A DNA stretch of 24,720 nucleotides. Origin: JBEIJQ01 sp040380145. Lineage in GTDB: Bacteria > Bacteroidota > Bacteroidia > Chitinophagales > Saprospiraceae. The DNA lies in assembly GCA_040380145.1 (NCBI GenBank), contig JBEIJQ010000023.1, positions 1 through 24,720 on the forward strand. Reading direction: 5' to 3'. Both the position numbers and the translations under genes were made by a program. The notes under the pieces are model-generated. The model was given only the letters and a program-made list of their open reading frames with translations, made no database searches and was not told the origin of the DNA. This document shows positions 1 through 6,982 of this stretch, one piece after another (the stretch's first letter is position 1; every line of letters begins with the position of its first letter).

Positions 1-1
1 C

Positions 2-955
2 GATTGGAAAGACATCCCCGTGGTGTACGGCCTGCTCAACCACCGCGACACGGCGCACTATGTGCGGGTGGAAAAGGCTTTTTTGGACGAGAACACCAAC
101 GCCCTTTTCTTGGCCCAGAACCCGGATTCCCTCTATTATCCGGAGGATCAGATCATCGTCGAACTGGTGGACGTGAACCAAAATTCCGTGGTGGACATCA
201 TGGAGCGCGTCGAAGTCCAGTCCGAAGGGATTTTCGTGGACACGAACAGCACCTTTGTGACCAGCCTCAAATATGTGTACAAATCGAAGGCCGTGCTCAA
301 TCCCCAGCGCGATTACGCCGTGCGCATCAAAAACGAGGACGGCACCGTGAAGACCACGGCCCAGACGCCCATGATCCCGACGATGATCCCCGTATCGCCC
401 GTGGACGGCAACAACACCGCCCTTTCCTTCCGGTATCCTTCCGCCCAGCCCACGGTCAACATTTCTTGGAAAAACCCCGACAACGCGCACTATTACGATG
501 TGAACCTGATCGTCCGGTTCCGTGAGACCTACAACGGCCTGGCAGAGGAAAAAGCCGTGGTCTGGCGGGCGCGGCCGGGCATCGTGAACGTGGGCGGACA
601 AAACACCCAGACGCAGTTGCGCGGCGAGAGCTTTTTCAGCTTCATGTCGTCGGCCGTTTCGCCGGCCCCGCTCGGCATGACCCGCTGCATCACGGGCACC
701 GACATTCGCATCGATGCGGGCACCAAGGACCTGTTCGATTACATCCGGGTCATCGATGCCGCCCAGGGTTTGGCCGGAGGCTTCAACCCGCCGCCGCCCT
801 TCACCAACGTGGAAAACGGCGTGGGCCTGCTCGCCGGCCGCCAAAACCTCACGATCGCCGATATCCGCCTGACCGCCGAAACACTGGACTCTCTTTCTGC
901 GGGCGTGTACACCCGCAACCTCGGCTTTTTGCCCAGCACACAATCCTGCCAGTAA
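2..955 (+). CDS. Secreted-type protein of unknown function, 5'-partial
   Basis: The frame is open from base 2 to a TAA at 953-955, so the start lies before the window; the GTG at 20 is internal. At least 317 residues are visible, beginning DWKDIPVVYGLL. The composition is that of a beta-rich exported protein: many Thr, Asn, Val and Asp residues, no membrane helix, and few Cys (one near residue 224 of the visible part, one penultimate). The stretch IPVVYGLLNHRDTAHYVRVEKAF, and FTNVENGVGLLAG near the end, recall families of Bacteroidota surface lipoproteins such as the DUF4249 type. I cannot confirm that membership by eye, and no catalytic motif is visible. The N-terminal signal or lipobox needed to place it is missing. 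The GH57 gene starts 12 bases downstream on the same strand, so co-transcription is possible. The protein is real by frame length and codon use; its function is unknown. Confidence 0.75.
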   Translation, partial: DWKDIPVVYGLLNHRDTAHYVRVEKAFLDENTNALFLAQNPDSLYYPEDQIIVELVDVNQNSVVDIMERVEVQSEGIFVDTNSTFVTSLKYVYKSKAVLNPQRDYAVRIKNEDGTVKTTAQTPMIPTMIPVSPVDGNNTALSFRYPSAQPTVNISWKNPDNAHYYDVNLIVRFRETYNGLAEEKAVVWRARPGIVNVGGQNTQTQLRGESFFSFMSSAVSPAPLGMTRCITGTDIRIDAGTKDLFDYIRVIDAAQGLAGGFNPPPPFTNVENGVGLLAGRQNLTIADIRLTAETLDSLSAGVYTRNLGFLPSTQSCQ

Positions 956-967
956 GGCTCTCGGCCC

Positions 968-3370
968 ATGACCCGCTACATCTGCATCCACGGACATTTT
1001 TACCAGCCGCCACGCGAAAACGCCTGGCTGGAGACCGTTGAAATGCAGGAGTCCGCGGCCCCTTACCACAACTGGAACGAGCGCATCAACTTCGAGTGCT
1101 ATGCACCCAACGCCGCCTCCCGTATCCTAGACGACCGGGGGGCCATCCGCGCGATCGTCAACAACTATCGCAAGATCAGTTTCAACTTCGGCCCGACCCT
1201 GCTTTCGTGGATGGAGATGTACGATGTGGAAACGTACCGGGCCATTTTGGAAGCCGACCGGCTGAGCGTTGCCGAGCACCGGGGGCACGGCAACGCGCTT
1301 GCCCAGGCGCACAGCCATCTGATCCTTCCCCTGTGCAACGCCCGTGACAGGGAAACGCAGGTGGTGTGGGGCATCCGAGACTTCGAACGGCGTTTCGGAC
1401 GCAAACCCGAGGGGATGTGGCTGCCCGAAACGGCCGTCAACAGCGATACCCTCGAAACGCTCGTGGACCAGGGCATCCAGTTCACCATTTTGGCCCCCCG
1501 CCAGGCCAAGGCCTTCCGCAAGATCGGCGAGACCAACTGGCGCGAAACCGGCGCGGTGCCGATCAACTCCCGCGTGGCCTATCGCTGCCCCCTGCCTTCG
1601 GGCCGTAGTATCGCCCTGTTTTTCTACGACGGCAGCATCGCCCAAGATGTGGCGTTCAATGGGTTGCTCAACAGCGGCAAGTCCTTCGCCGAACGCATCG
1701 CCGCCAGTTTTGCCCCCTCCGAAACGGCCCAGCTCGCCCACATCGCCACCGACGGCGAAAGTTACGGGCACCACCACCGCCACGGCGAAATGGCGCTCTC
1801 GTACGCCATCAACCACATCGAGGAAAAAAAACTGGCCCAACTGACCAACTACGGCGAGTTTTTGGCGATCTGCCCACCCGCCCACGAAGTGCAGATCCAC
1901 GAAAACAGTTCTTGGAGCTGCGTGCACGGCGTGGAACGGTGGCGCTCCAATTGCGGCTGCAACACCGGCGGGCGCGCCGGTTGGACCCAAGCGTGGCGCG
2001 CCCCACTCCGCGCCGCCCTCGATTGGTTGCGCAACGAACTCGCAGCACCGTTCGAAGCGGCCGCAGGCAAACTGTTCAAAGACCCTTGGGCCGCCCGCAA
2101 TGAGTACATCGAAGTGGTGATGAACCGGGAGCAGTCGAACGTGGAACGTTTTTTCCAAAAACACGCCCTCCGAAAATTCGGCCACCCAGAAGAAGTGCAA
2201 GCCCTGCGGCTTCTCGAATTGCAGCGCAACGCCCTGTACATGTACACCAGTTGCGGATGGTTCTTCGACGAGATCTCCGGGATCGAGACCAGCCAGATCC
2301 TCCAGTACGCCTGCCGGACCATCGACTATGCGGCACAAACGCTGGATATGTACCTCGACGGCCCATTTCAGGAACAACTATCCAAGGCCGCGAGCAATCT
2401 GCCCGAATACATCAACGGGGCCGGAGCCTACCGCACAAACGTTCTGCCGGCCCGCGTGGACCTCGAAAGGGTCGGGATGCACTACGCGGTGTCTTCGATC
2501 TTCGAAAAAGATCCCGACCGCCTGCCCCTGTTCAAATACTCCGTCCAGAGCGAGTTTTTCGATCGGCTGCGCGCGGGGTCCCAGGTTTTGTCGATCGGTC
2601 GCTCGGTGGTGACATCCAAGATCACCCACTCCGACAAGCATTTCAGTTACGCGGCCCTGTACCTCGGGCAGCACAACCTGATCGGCAACATTTCCACGGA
2701 CATGGGCGCCGACGAGTTCAACCGCATGTACACGGACCTGAAAAACGCTTTCCGTTCGGGCAACCTTGCGGATGTGTTCGGCACCATGCAGCAGTATTTC
2801 GGCACGCACAAGTATTCGCTGCGCAGCTTGTTCAAAGACGAGATGCGCAAGGTGCTCAACCAGGTGCTGCATGAAAACTTCATCGAGGGCGGCCGCTACA
2901 TGCGGGAGATCTATACGGACAACTATCAGCTGATGACCGAACTCGTGTTGGCGGGACTGCCCGTGCCCCCGGCCTATAAAACGGCAGTGTCATATGTGCT
3001 CAACGAGGATCTGCTTGCCCTGGTCAACGGCGAAAAATTGGACCTGCGCGAGTTCCAGCGGCTGATCTACGAGTTCCGGAAATGGAAAGTGGCCCCCGCC
3101 GATATCCCCTTGCTCAGGATGAGGGCTTCCCAACGGATCCTGCGGGAAATGGAACGGATCGTCCGCGGGGATTCAACCCTCGATGACCTGGAACGGCTCA
3201 ACGCGATCTTGTCCATCGCTTCCGAACTGAAGTTCGATTTCGACAAGTGGAAGATCCAAAACCTGTACTTCGAACTGGCCCAACGAGAAGAATCTCCCCG
3301 CTTCCAAGACCCCGCATGGGCCCAAGGGTTCGTGCTGCTGGGAGAGTATATCGGGGTGCGGCTGGGGTGA
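968..3370 (+). CDS. Glycoside hydrolase family 57 protein with DUF3536 domain
   Basis: This 800-residue protein opens with ICIHGHFYQPPREN, the HxHxxQP-type first conserved region of GH57 enzymes (alpha-amylase / 4-alpha-glucanotransferase / branching-enzyme clan). The second landmark is GMWLPETAVN at residues 149-158, with E154 in the usual nucleophile position. The third is ATDGESYGHHHRHGE at 260-274, with D262 as candidate acid/base. The catalytic barrel takes up roughly the first 290 residues. The remainder, especially residues 500-790, matches the DUF3536 region that accompanies this GH57 subgroup. There is no signal peptide, so it is expected to be cytoplasmic and to act on glycogen-like or other alpha-glucans. 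The substrate is not deducible, and this subgroup is poorly characterised. The ATG at 968 places the first conserved motif at residue 6, as in relatives. It lies 12 bases after the preceding gene and converges with the DUF2752 gene. Confidence 0.93.
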   Translation: MTRYICIHGHFYQPPRENAWLETVEMQESAAPYHNWNERINFECYAPNAASRILDDRGAIRAIVNNYRKISFNFGPTLLSWMEMYDVETYRAILEADRLSVAEHRGHGNALAQAHSHLILPLCNARDRETQVVWGIRDFERRFGRKPEGMWLPETAVNSDTLETLVDQGIQFTILAPRQAKAFRKIGETNWRETGAVPINSRVAYRCPLPSGRSIALFFYDGSIAQDVAFNGLLNSGKSFAERIAASFAPSETAQLAHIATDGESYGHHHRHGEMALSYAINHIEEKKLAQLTNYGEFLAICPPAHEVQIHENSSWSCVHGVERWRSNCGCNTGGRAGWTQAWRAPLRAALDWLRNELAAPFEAAAGKLFKDPWAARNEYIEVVMNREQSNVERFFQKHALRKFGHPEEVQALRLLELQRNALYMYTSCGWFFDEISGIETSQILQYACRTIDYAAQTLDMYLDGPFQEQLSKAASNLPEYINGAGAYRTNVLPARVDLERVGMHYAVSSIFEKDPDRLPLFKYSVQSEFFDRLRAGSQVLSIGRSVVTSKITHSDKHFSYAALYLGQHNLIGNISTDMGADEFNRMYTDLKNAFRSGNLADVFGTMQQYFGTHKYSLRSLFKDEMRKVLNQVLHENFIEGGRYMREIYTDNYQLMTELVLAGLPVPPAYKTAVSYVLNEDLLALVNGEKLDLREFQRLIYEFRKWKVAPADIPLLRMRASQRILREMERIVRGDSTLDDLERLNAILSIASELKFDFDKWKIQNLYFELAQREESPRFQDPAWAQGFVLLGEYIGVRLG

Positions 3371-3394
3371 AGCCCAACTCGTTCATCTTGAATT

Positions 3395-3718
3395 TCAGGA
3401 ACTTTTCGATTCCATGAAATCCTTGACCGCCCGCAAAACCCAGCCCGCCCACACATAGATGAGCAGGGGCAAGACCAGAAAGCTCAACAGATTGTAATAG
3501 GCGGCCTCATTGATGTCGAAATGGATGAGGTGCATGATGGCACGAGTCATGCCACAGCCCGGGCATTCCATATCGAAAAACCGCACCGATAAGCAAACTG
3601 ACTCCCCGCCGTCAAAATAGTCGGCGGGGAGCAGCAGCAAAACAATGGGAATGGAAATCAGGGCGGCTATTTTGGCTATGGAAAGCCAATAGCGGAACGA
3701 TTTTTTTTCCAAAAACAT
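3395..3718 (-). CDS. DUF2752 small membrane protein
   Basis: This protein of 107 residues has the family signature ECPGCGMTRA at 51-60 between two hydrophobic segments (about 14-31 and 76-97). The CPGCGxTRA motif followed by a His-rich turn (MHLIHFDINEAAYYN) is diagnostic of DUF2752. The function of the family is unknown. The paired cysteines (C52, C55) suggest metal binding or redox, which is inference. The gene starts 9 bases after the TM2-protein stop, so the two are almost certainly one transcript. Such TM2-DUF2752 pairs recur in Bacteroidota, which supports a shared role at the membrane. It converges with the GH57 gene with a 24-base gap and no obvious terminator. Confidence 0.9.
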   Translation of the reverse strand: MFLEKKSFRYWLSIAKIAALISIPIVLLLLPADYFDGGESVCLSVRFFDMECPGCGMTRAIMHLIHFDINEAAYYNLLSFLVLPLLIYVWAGWVLRAVKDFMESKSS

Positions 3719-3727
3719 GCAGGCAGA

Positions 3728-4219
3728 TTACCAAGACTCCAGATCACTTCCGTCTTTGGCCTTCATGTCGCCCATGATGATGCGGATGAAATCGATGAAG
3801 GCCCAAAGCCCGCAGCCGCCGCCGGTCAGCAATTGGATGATTCCGATGCCGATGTGTCCGGTATAGAAACGGTGTACGCCCAAATAACCGAAAAACAAGC
3901 AGAGCAGAAAAGCCACCATCTGCTTTTTGGTACCGCCGTTGGGCTGATTTTCCATCGTTTTCTTGATGTTCTTTTGAGCCTTTTTGAGTGCCAAAGTCTC
4001 CTTGAAAGAAAGGCGGGTTCCGGTTTCTTCGAACACAGACTTAGGGGTCAAGGTCAAGAACTCCTCCACGGACATGGGCCTTTTCAAAATTTCGGCCAGA
4101 CCGGAAGCGTCCACCAATTTGGGATCGACCGGATTGACAGGCGCCGAAATCGTCCGGGCAAAGGTGCTCGTCGAGGAAATCGTCATCAACAGAACGAGGG
4201 CTACTAGAATTTTTTTCAT
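3728..4219 (-). CDS. TM2 domain protein with signal peptide
   Basis: This 163-residue protein begins with a cleavable-looking signal (KK followed by a hydrophobic stretch, about residues 1-21, ending near FAR). A soluble linker follows, with Lys-rich helices at about 73-90. A TM2 domain fills 100-150: two membrane helices joined by the conserved GYLGVHRFYTGHIG loop (111-124), then a Gly-rich turn and an AFIDFIRI second helix. TM2 proteins are small inner-membrane proteins of unclear function. The ATG at 4217-4219 is preceded by an AT-rich leader with a near-consensus -7 box. The DUF2752 gene follows after 9 bases. The C-terminus (DLESW) is cytoplasmic or periplasmic depending on signal cleavage. 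The domain call is secure; no activity can be named. Confidence 0.92.
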   Translation of the reverse strand: MKKILVALVLLMTISSTSTFARTISAPVNPVDPKLVDASGLAEILKRPMSVEEFLTLTPKSVFEETGTRLSFKETLALKKAQKNIKKTMENQPNGGTKKQMVAFLLCLFFGYLGVHRFYTGHIGIGIIQLLTGGGCGLWAFIDFIRIIMGDMKAKDGSDLESW

Positions 4220-4251
4220 AATGGTGTGGGTTAAATGGTTAAAATATCATG

Positions 4252-4259
4252 CAAATATG
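4252..4259 (-). promoter_or_regulatory. Possible promoter of the TM2-DUF2752 pair
   Basis: The minus strand reads CATATTTG, seven of eight matches to the Bacteroidota -7 box TAnnTTTG, with a TTG 22 bases upstream (4284-4282) as a possible -33 element. It lies 33 bases before the TM2 start codon in an AT-rich spacer. This is pattern match only. Confidence 0.35.
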
Positions 4260-4344
4260 CAGTTTTTTTTTAAAAAAACACCAAGTACTCGGGAATAAAT
4301 GTTCCCCCCAAATAATGGGCAAGCCCCCTCCTATCCTATTGATT

Positions 4345-4372
4345 TTTTCGGCAATGCCCAACTTGCCGGAAA
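4345..4372 (-). terminator. Hairpin downstream of the zinc-ribbon gene
   Basis: Arms 4345-4354 and 4363-4372 (TTTTCGGCAA / TTGCCGGAAA) pair at nine of ten positions around an 8-base loop. The hairpin begins 12 bases beyond the stop of the minus-strand zinc-ribbon gene. No T tract follows on the transcribed strand, so it may be an imperfect terminator or an mRNA 3'-end stabiliser. Confidence 0.3.
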
Positions 4373-4383
4373 CGGATGGCGGA

Positions 4384-5478
4384 TCACCGATAAGCTGTGT
4401 AGTACCAGTAGGCCGCCAACCCGATCAGCACGAGAAACAGTACGAAAAAGAACACCTTGATCCAAGAAATGGGCTTGCTGCCATCTATTTTGCCCGTTTG
4501 TCCGTTGACCTGAAAACCGTAGGTCTTTCCGCCGTATCGATAGGCGCATATCCAGACGGGGACCAGCAGCAATTTGAAGGTCTGTTGGGATTTTTCGGTC
4601 GAAACCTGCAATCCGCGCTGGGTATCGCCGCCGAGGGCATCGCTGCACAGGGCTCGGATGCGCCCGTCCATGATGCGTTCGGCTTCGATGTATCCCTTGT
4701 CCACTTCGATGTCGTACACCTCGGCCTCCCAGCCGAGCAACAGACGGGGATCGAAGTTGATGGCGGACGAAAAATCGAACGGCAGGATCGTGCGGAGTTT
4801 TTCGGCCGAATGGGCTTGGGAACCGAAGACCACCACGTCGTCGAAGAAATGGCCCAAGTGCCCGCTGCGGTATTCCCAGCGGGTGTGGCGCACGCTGCGG
4901 GTGGTCGTCTTGCCGTTGATCACCACGGTCTGTTGGACATAATAATGGAATCCGGCCTCGCCCTCCCAATCGGATTCCGTTTGCGCGTCGTAGGTCCAAG
5001 TGGGCACGTAGATGCCGTGCAGGTCGTCTATGCGGGCGCTTTTCTCCAATTTGCTCGGGCGGAACCAGCCTTTTCCGATCCAATTATCGAAAGCGACAAT
5101 GGCCTCTTGGCGGGAAATCGCAAAAGGGATCACCCCCTGAGGACGGATGAGATTCTGGTCGAAGGCGGTTTCGTTTACCTTGTCGGATCCGCAAAAGCCG
5201 CACACGGTGCGGACATCGCGCGCTTCCACCAGCGTCTTGGCCCCGCAGCCCTCGCAGATATAGGTTTTCTGGCCGGTTTCTTGCGGCGAAAAAGTCTCGG
5301 CCGAGACAAGGTAATCTTGGAGCGCCTGTTCGGCGATCCGATCGTTGGAGCGGTCGGGCTGCTCCAAAAAACCGCAGTGTGCACAGCACAGGCTTTCCTT
5401 TTCCGCGGAGTACAAGAGTTTGCCCCCACAGGAAGGGCACGGGGATTCCAACAATTCGCCGTACGCGGAATTAGACAT
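4384..5478 (-). CDS. Zinc-ribbon membrane-anchored protein (YdjG-like)
   Basis: This 364-residue protein carries two N-terminal zinc ribbons: C14-x2-C17 with C32-x2-C35, and C75-x2-C78 with C93-x2-C96. A long soluble region follows (about 110-320, containing a PTWTYDAQTESDWEGE segment), and then one C-terminal membrane helix (about 342-362). This layout matches proteins labelled TFIIB-type zinc-ribbon protein, including Bacillus YdjG, which sits in the pspA operon with an SPFH protein. The ribbons probably mediate protein contacts rather than DNA binding, since the protein is a tail-anchored membrane protein (inference). Its ATG lies 7 bases after the stop of the SPFH gene, so the two are tightly coupled. 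The product probably works with that SPFH protein at the cytoplasmic membrane. Confidence 0.85.
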   Translation of the reverse strand: MSNSAYGELLESPCPSCGGKLLYSAEKESLCCAHCGFLEQPDRSNDRIAEQALQDYLVSAETFSPQETGQKTYICEGCGAKTLVEARDVRTVCGFCGSDKVNETAFDQNLIRPQGVIPFAISRQEAIVAFDNWIGKGWFRPSKLEKSARIDDLHGIYVPTWTYDAQTESDWEGEAGFHYYVQQTVVINGKTTTRSVRHTRWEYRSGHLGHFFDDVVVFGSQAHSAEKLRTILPFDFSSAINFDPRLLLGWEAEVYDIEVDKGYIEAERIMDGRIRALCSDALGGDTQRGLQVSTEKSQQTFKLLLVPVWICAYRYGGKTYGFQVNGQTGKIDGSKPISWIKVFFFVLFLVLIGLAAYWYYTAYR

Positions 5479-5485
5479 GGCGGGA

Positions 5486-6496
5486 TCAGAGCCGGTCCAA
5501 GAGTTCTTTTTTCTTTTGTTCGAACTCTTCTTGGGTGAGGATGCCGGCCTCTTTCAGTTCTCCGAGCTGCTTGATGGCCGCGATAATGTCCTCGCTTTTG
5601 GCGGCAGGGGCTGGTTGTGCACCGGGCGCGGGCGTGGCCGAAGCCTGCTGTCCGGCGTTGTTCAACAGGTTTTGCGCGATCACGAAACCGGCACCGATTT
5701 CCATGCCCCCGCCTCCGCCGCCGTGCTTGGCGGCCTCCTCGATGGCAGTGGCCGTGTTGAACTGCTGAAAGCGGGCCATGTCGCCCACCATGTTCATGTT
5801 CGTCATCTTGTCGTAAAAAGCGGCCACATCGGGCGGCAGGGTCGTGCTGGCCACTTGGAAGGAGACCAGTTCGATGCCGAACGGGTCCATGTCCACCTGC
5901 AGGATGGGACGCAACTTGTCGCCGATCTCCGAATAATGGGCGGCCATGTCCAGCACCGAAACGCCGGCCTCGGCGAGCGCCTCCGTGAATTTGGGCACCA
6001 CCAGCGAACGCAGGCGCTCCTCGACCTCGGCAAAACGGAGAATCGGCGCCGTGCCCGCAAATTCGCGGAAAAACGCGCCGCCGTCCTTGATACGGATCGC
6101 ATAAGTGCCGAAAGCCTGTACCCGGACCTGCTTGAACTCCGGGTCGCGCATCATGATCGGGTTCGGCGTGCCCCATTTCAGGTTCAGGAACTGGCGCGTG
6201 CTCAAAAAGTACACGTCCACCTTGAAAGGCGACTCGAAACCGTACTTCCACGACTTCAAGGTCGTGAGGATCGGCATGTTGGCCGTGACCAGCTCGTGGC
6301 GGCCGGGGCGATACACATCCGCCAATTTGCCCTCGTTGACGAAAAGCGCTTGCTGCGACTCACGCACGGTCAGTTGTGCGCCGTACTTGATCTCGCGGTC
6401 GTTGTCGGGGAATTTCCACAAAAGGATGTCGTTGCCTTCCTCGACCCACTCGATGATATCTATCAGTTCCGAGCGGATAAAATCGAATATGCCCAT
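5486..6496 (-). CDS. SPFH-domain protein with C-terminal SHOCT domain (YdjI-like)
   Basis: The 336-residue protein starts MGIFDFIRSELIDIIEW and continues with an SPFH/band-7-like domain (about 25-245) of the subgroup named after a lumpy-skin-disease-virus core protein. Recognisable parts are LTVRESQQALFVNEGKLADV and the PGRHELVTANMPILTTL turn. A GGGGGGMEIGAG glycine-rich segment (about 257-268) and an Ala/Pro linker lead to a SHOCT domain at about 305-336 (AIKQLGELKEAGILTQEEF). There is no membrane helix; the protein probably associates with the membrane peripherally and oligomerises. Homologues often end in their own zinc ribbon; here SHOCT occupies that place and the ribbon is encoded by the next gene. 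The START-like gene lies 25 bases upstream on the same strand, which suggests a three-gene operon. Confidence 0.9.
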   Translation of the reverse strand: MGIFDFIRSELIDIIEWVEEGNDILLWKFPDNDREIKYGAQLTVRESQQALFVNEGKLADVYRPGRHELVTANMPILTTLKSWKYGFESPFKVDVYFLSTRQFLNLKWGTPNPIMMRDPEFKQVRVQAFGTYAIRIKDGGAFFREFAGTAPILRFAEVEERLRSLVVPKFTEALAEAGVSVLDMAAHYSEIGDKLRPILQVDMDPFGIELVSFQVASTTLPPDVAAFYDKMTNMNMVGDMARFQQFNTATAIEEAAKHGGGGGGMEIGAGFVIAQNLLNNAGQQASATPAPGAQPAPAAKSEDIIAAIKQLGELKEAGILTQEEFEQKKKELLDRL

Positions 6497-6521
6497 GTCT
6501 AATTTGTTTTCGGCTAAAAAA

Positions 6522-6899
6522 TCAGGCGCCGGTGGCCCTGCGCAGGTTTTCCATCTGGATGTTCCAATAACTTTTTTCTTCCTCCACTTCGTCGGAATCG
6601 GCGAAAGCCATCAGTTCGACGATCGTTTCGTTGGTGACTTCTTGGGTGGTGATCTTGAATTCCAGGGTTTCGTTTTCCGGTGCTTCGTCCCAGTGGAAGC
6701 GCACCAGTTCTTCCTCGAAATCGTCCACCAAAAGGGCCACCTCTTCTTGGCCCTCCCAGCCGAAAACATAGTAGTCGTCCAGCACCCGGCACTCGTCGCA
6801 AAACCAGCGGATGATGCAGTCGGGGGTCGTCAGAAATTTATGGATGATATTGGGGGAAGCCTTGAAAAGGAATTCCATTTTGATGGGAACTCGTGCCAT
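6522..6899 (-). CDS. START-like domain protein (SRPBCC/AHSA1 type)
   Basis: This 125-residue cytoplasmic protein is the size of a single helix-grip fold. The start (KMEFLFKASPNIIHKFLTTP), the following WFCDE turn, and the late WDEAPENETLEFKI and SYWNIQMENLRR segments match the short START-like proteins common in Bacteroidota. These resemble AHSA1 (Hsp90 activator homologue) domains. It has no catalytic signature; the fold usually binds a hydrophobic ligand or a protein partner. Its neighbours on the same strand are the SPFH-SHOCT and zinc-ribbon genes, so a membrane or lipid-related role is plausible but unproven. The ATG at 6897-6899 fits the family start. It is divergent from the M1 peptidase gene across an 83-base spacer. 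Confidence 0.88.
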   Translation of the reverse strand: MARVPIKMEFLFKASPNIIHKFLTTPDCIIRWFCDECRVLDDYYVFGWEGQEEVALLVDDFEEELVRFHWDEAPENETLEFKITTQEVTNETIVELMAFADSDEVEEEKSYWNIQMENLRRATGA

Positions 6900-6982
6900 G
6901 ACGCGAATCGGAATATGGAAAATAAGGGTAAAAAAGCGATATTCGCCGCAATAAAAAATAATTTTTCTGTTCCCACAAACTT

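Noticed and set aside
1127..2377. A 416-codon open frame on the minus strand inside the GH57 gene, and similar long antisense frames in the peptidase, photolyase and CotH genes.
   Set aside because: These are mirror frames produced by GC-rich codon bias; their translations are low-complexity Gly/Ala/Val/Arg-rich, with no motifs, and the plus-strand gene is certain.
5486..6496. A viral or phage origin of the SPFH protein because the subgroup is named after a poxvirus core protein.
   Set aside because: This is a naming relic; the domain is widespread in bacteria and there are no phage genes nearby.
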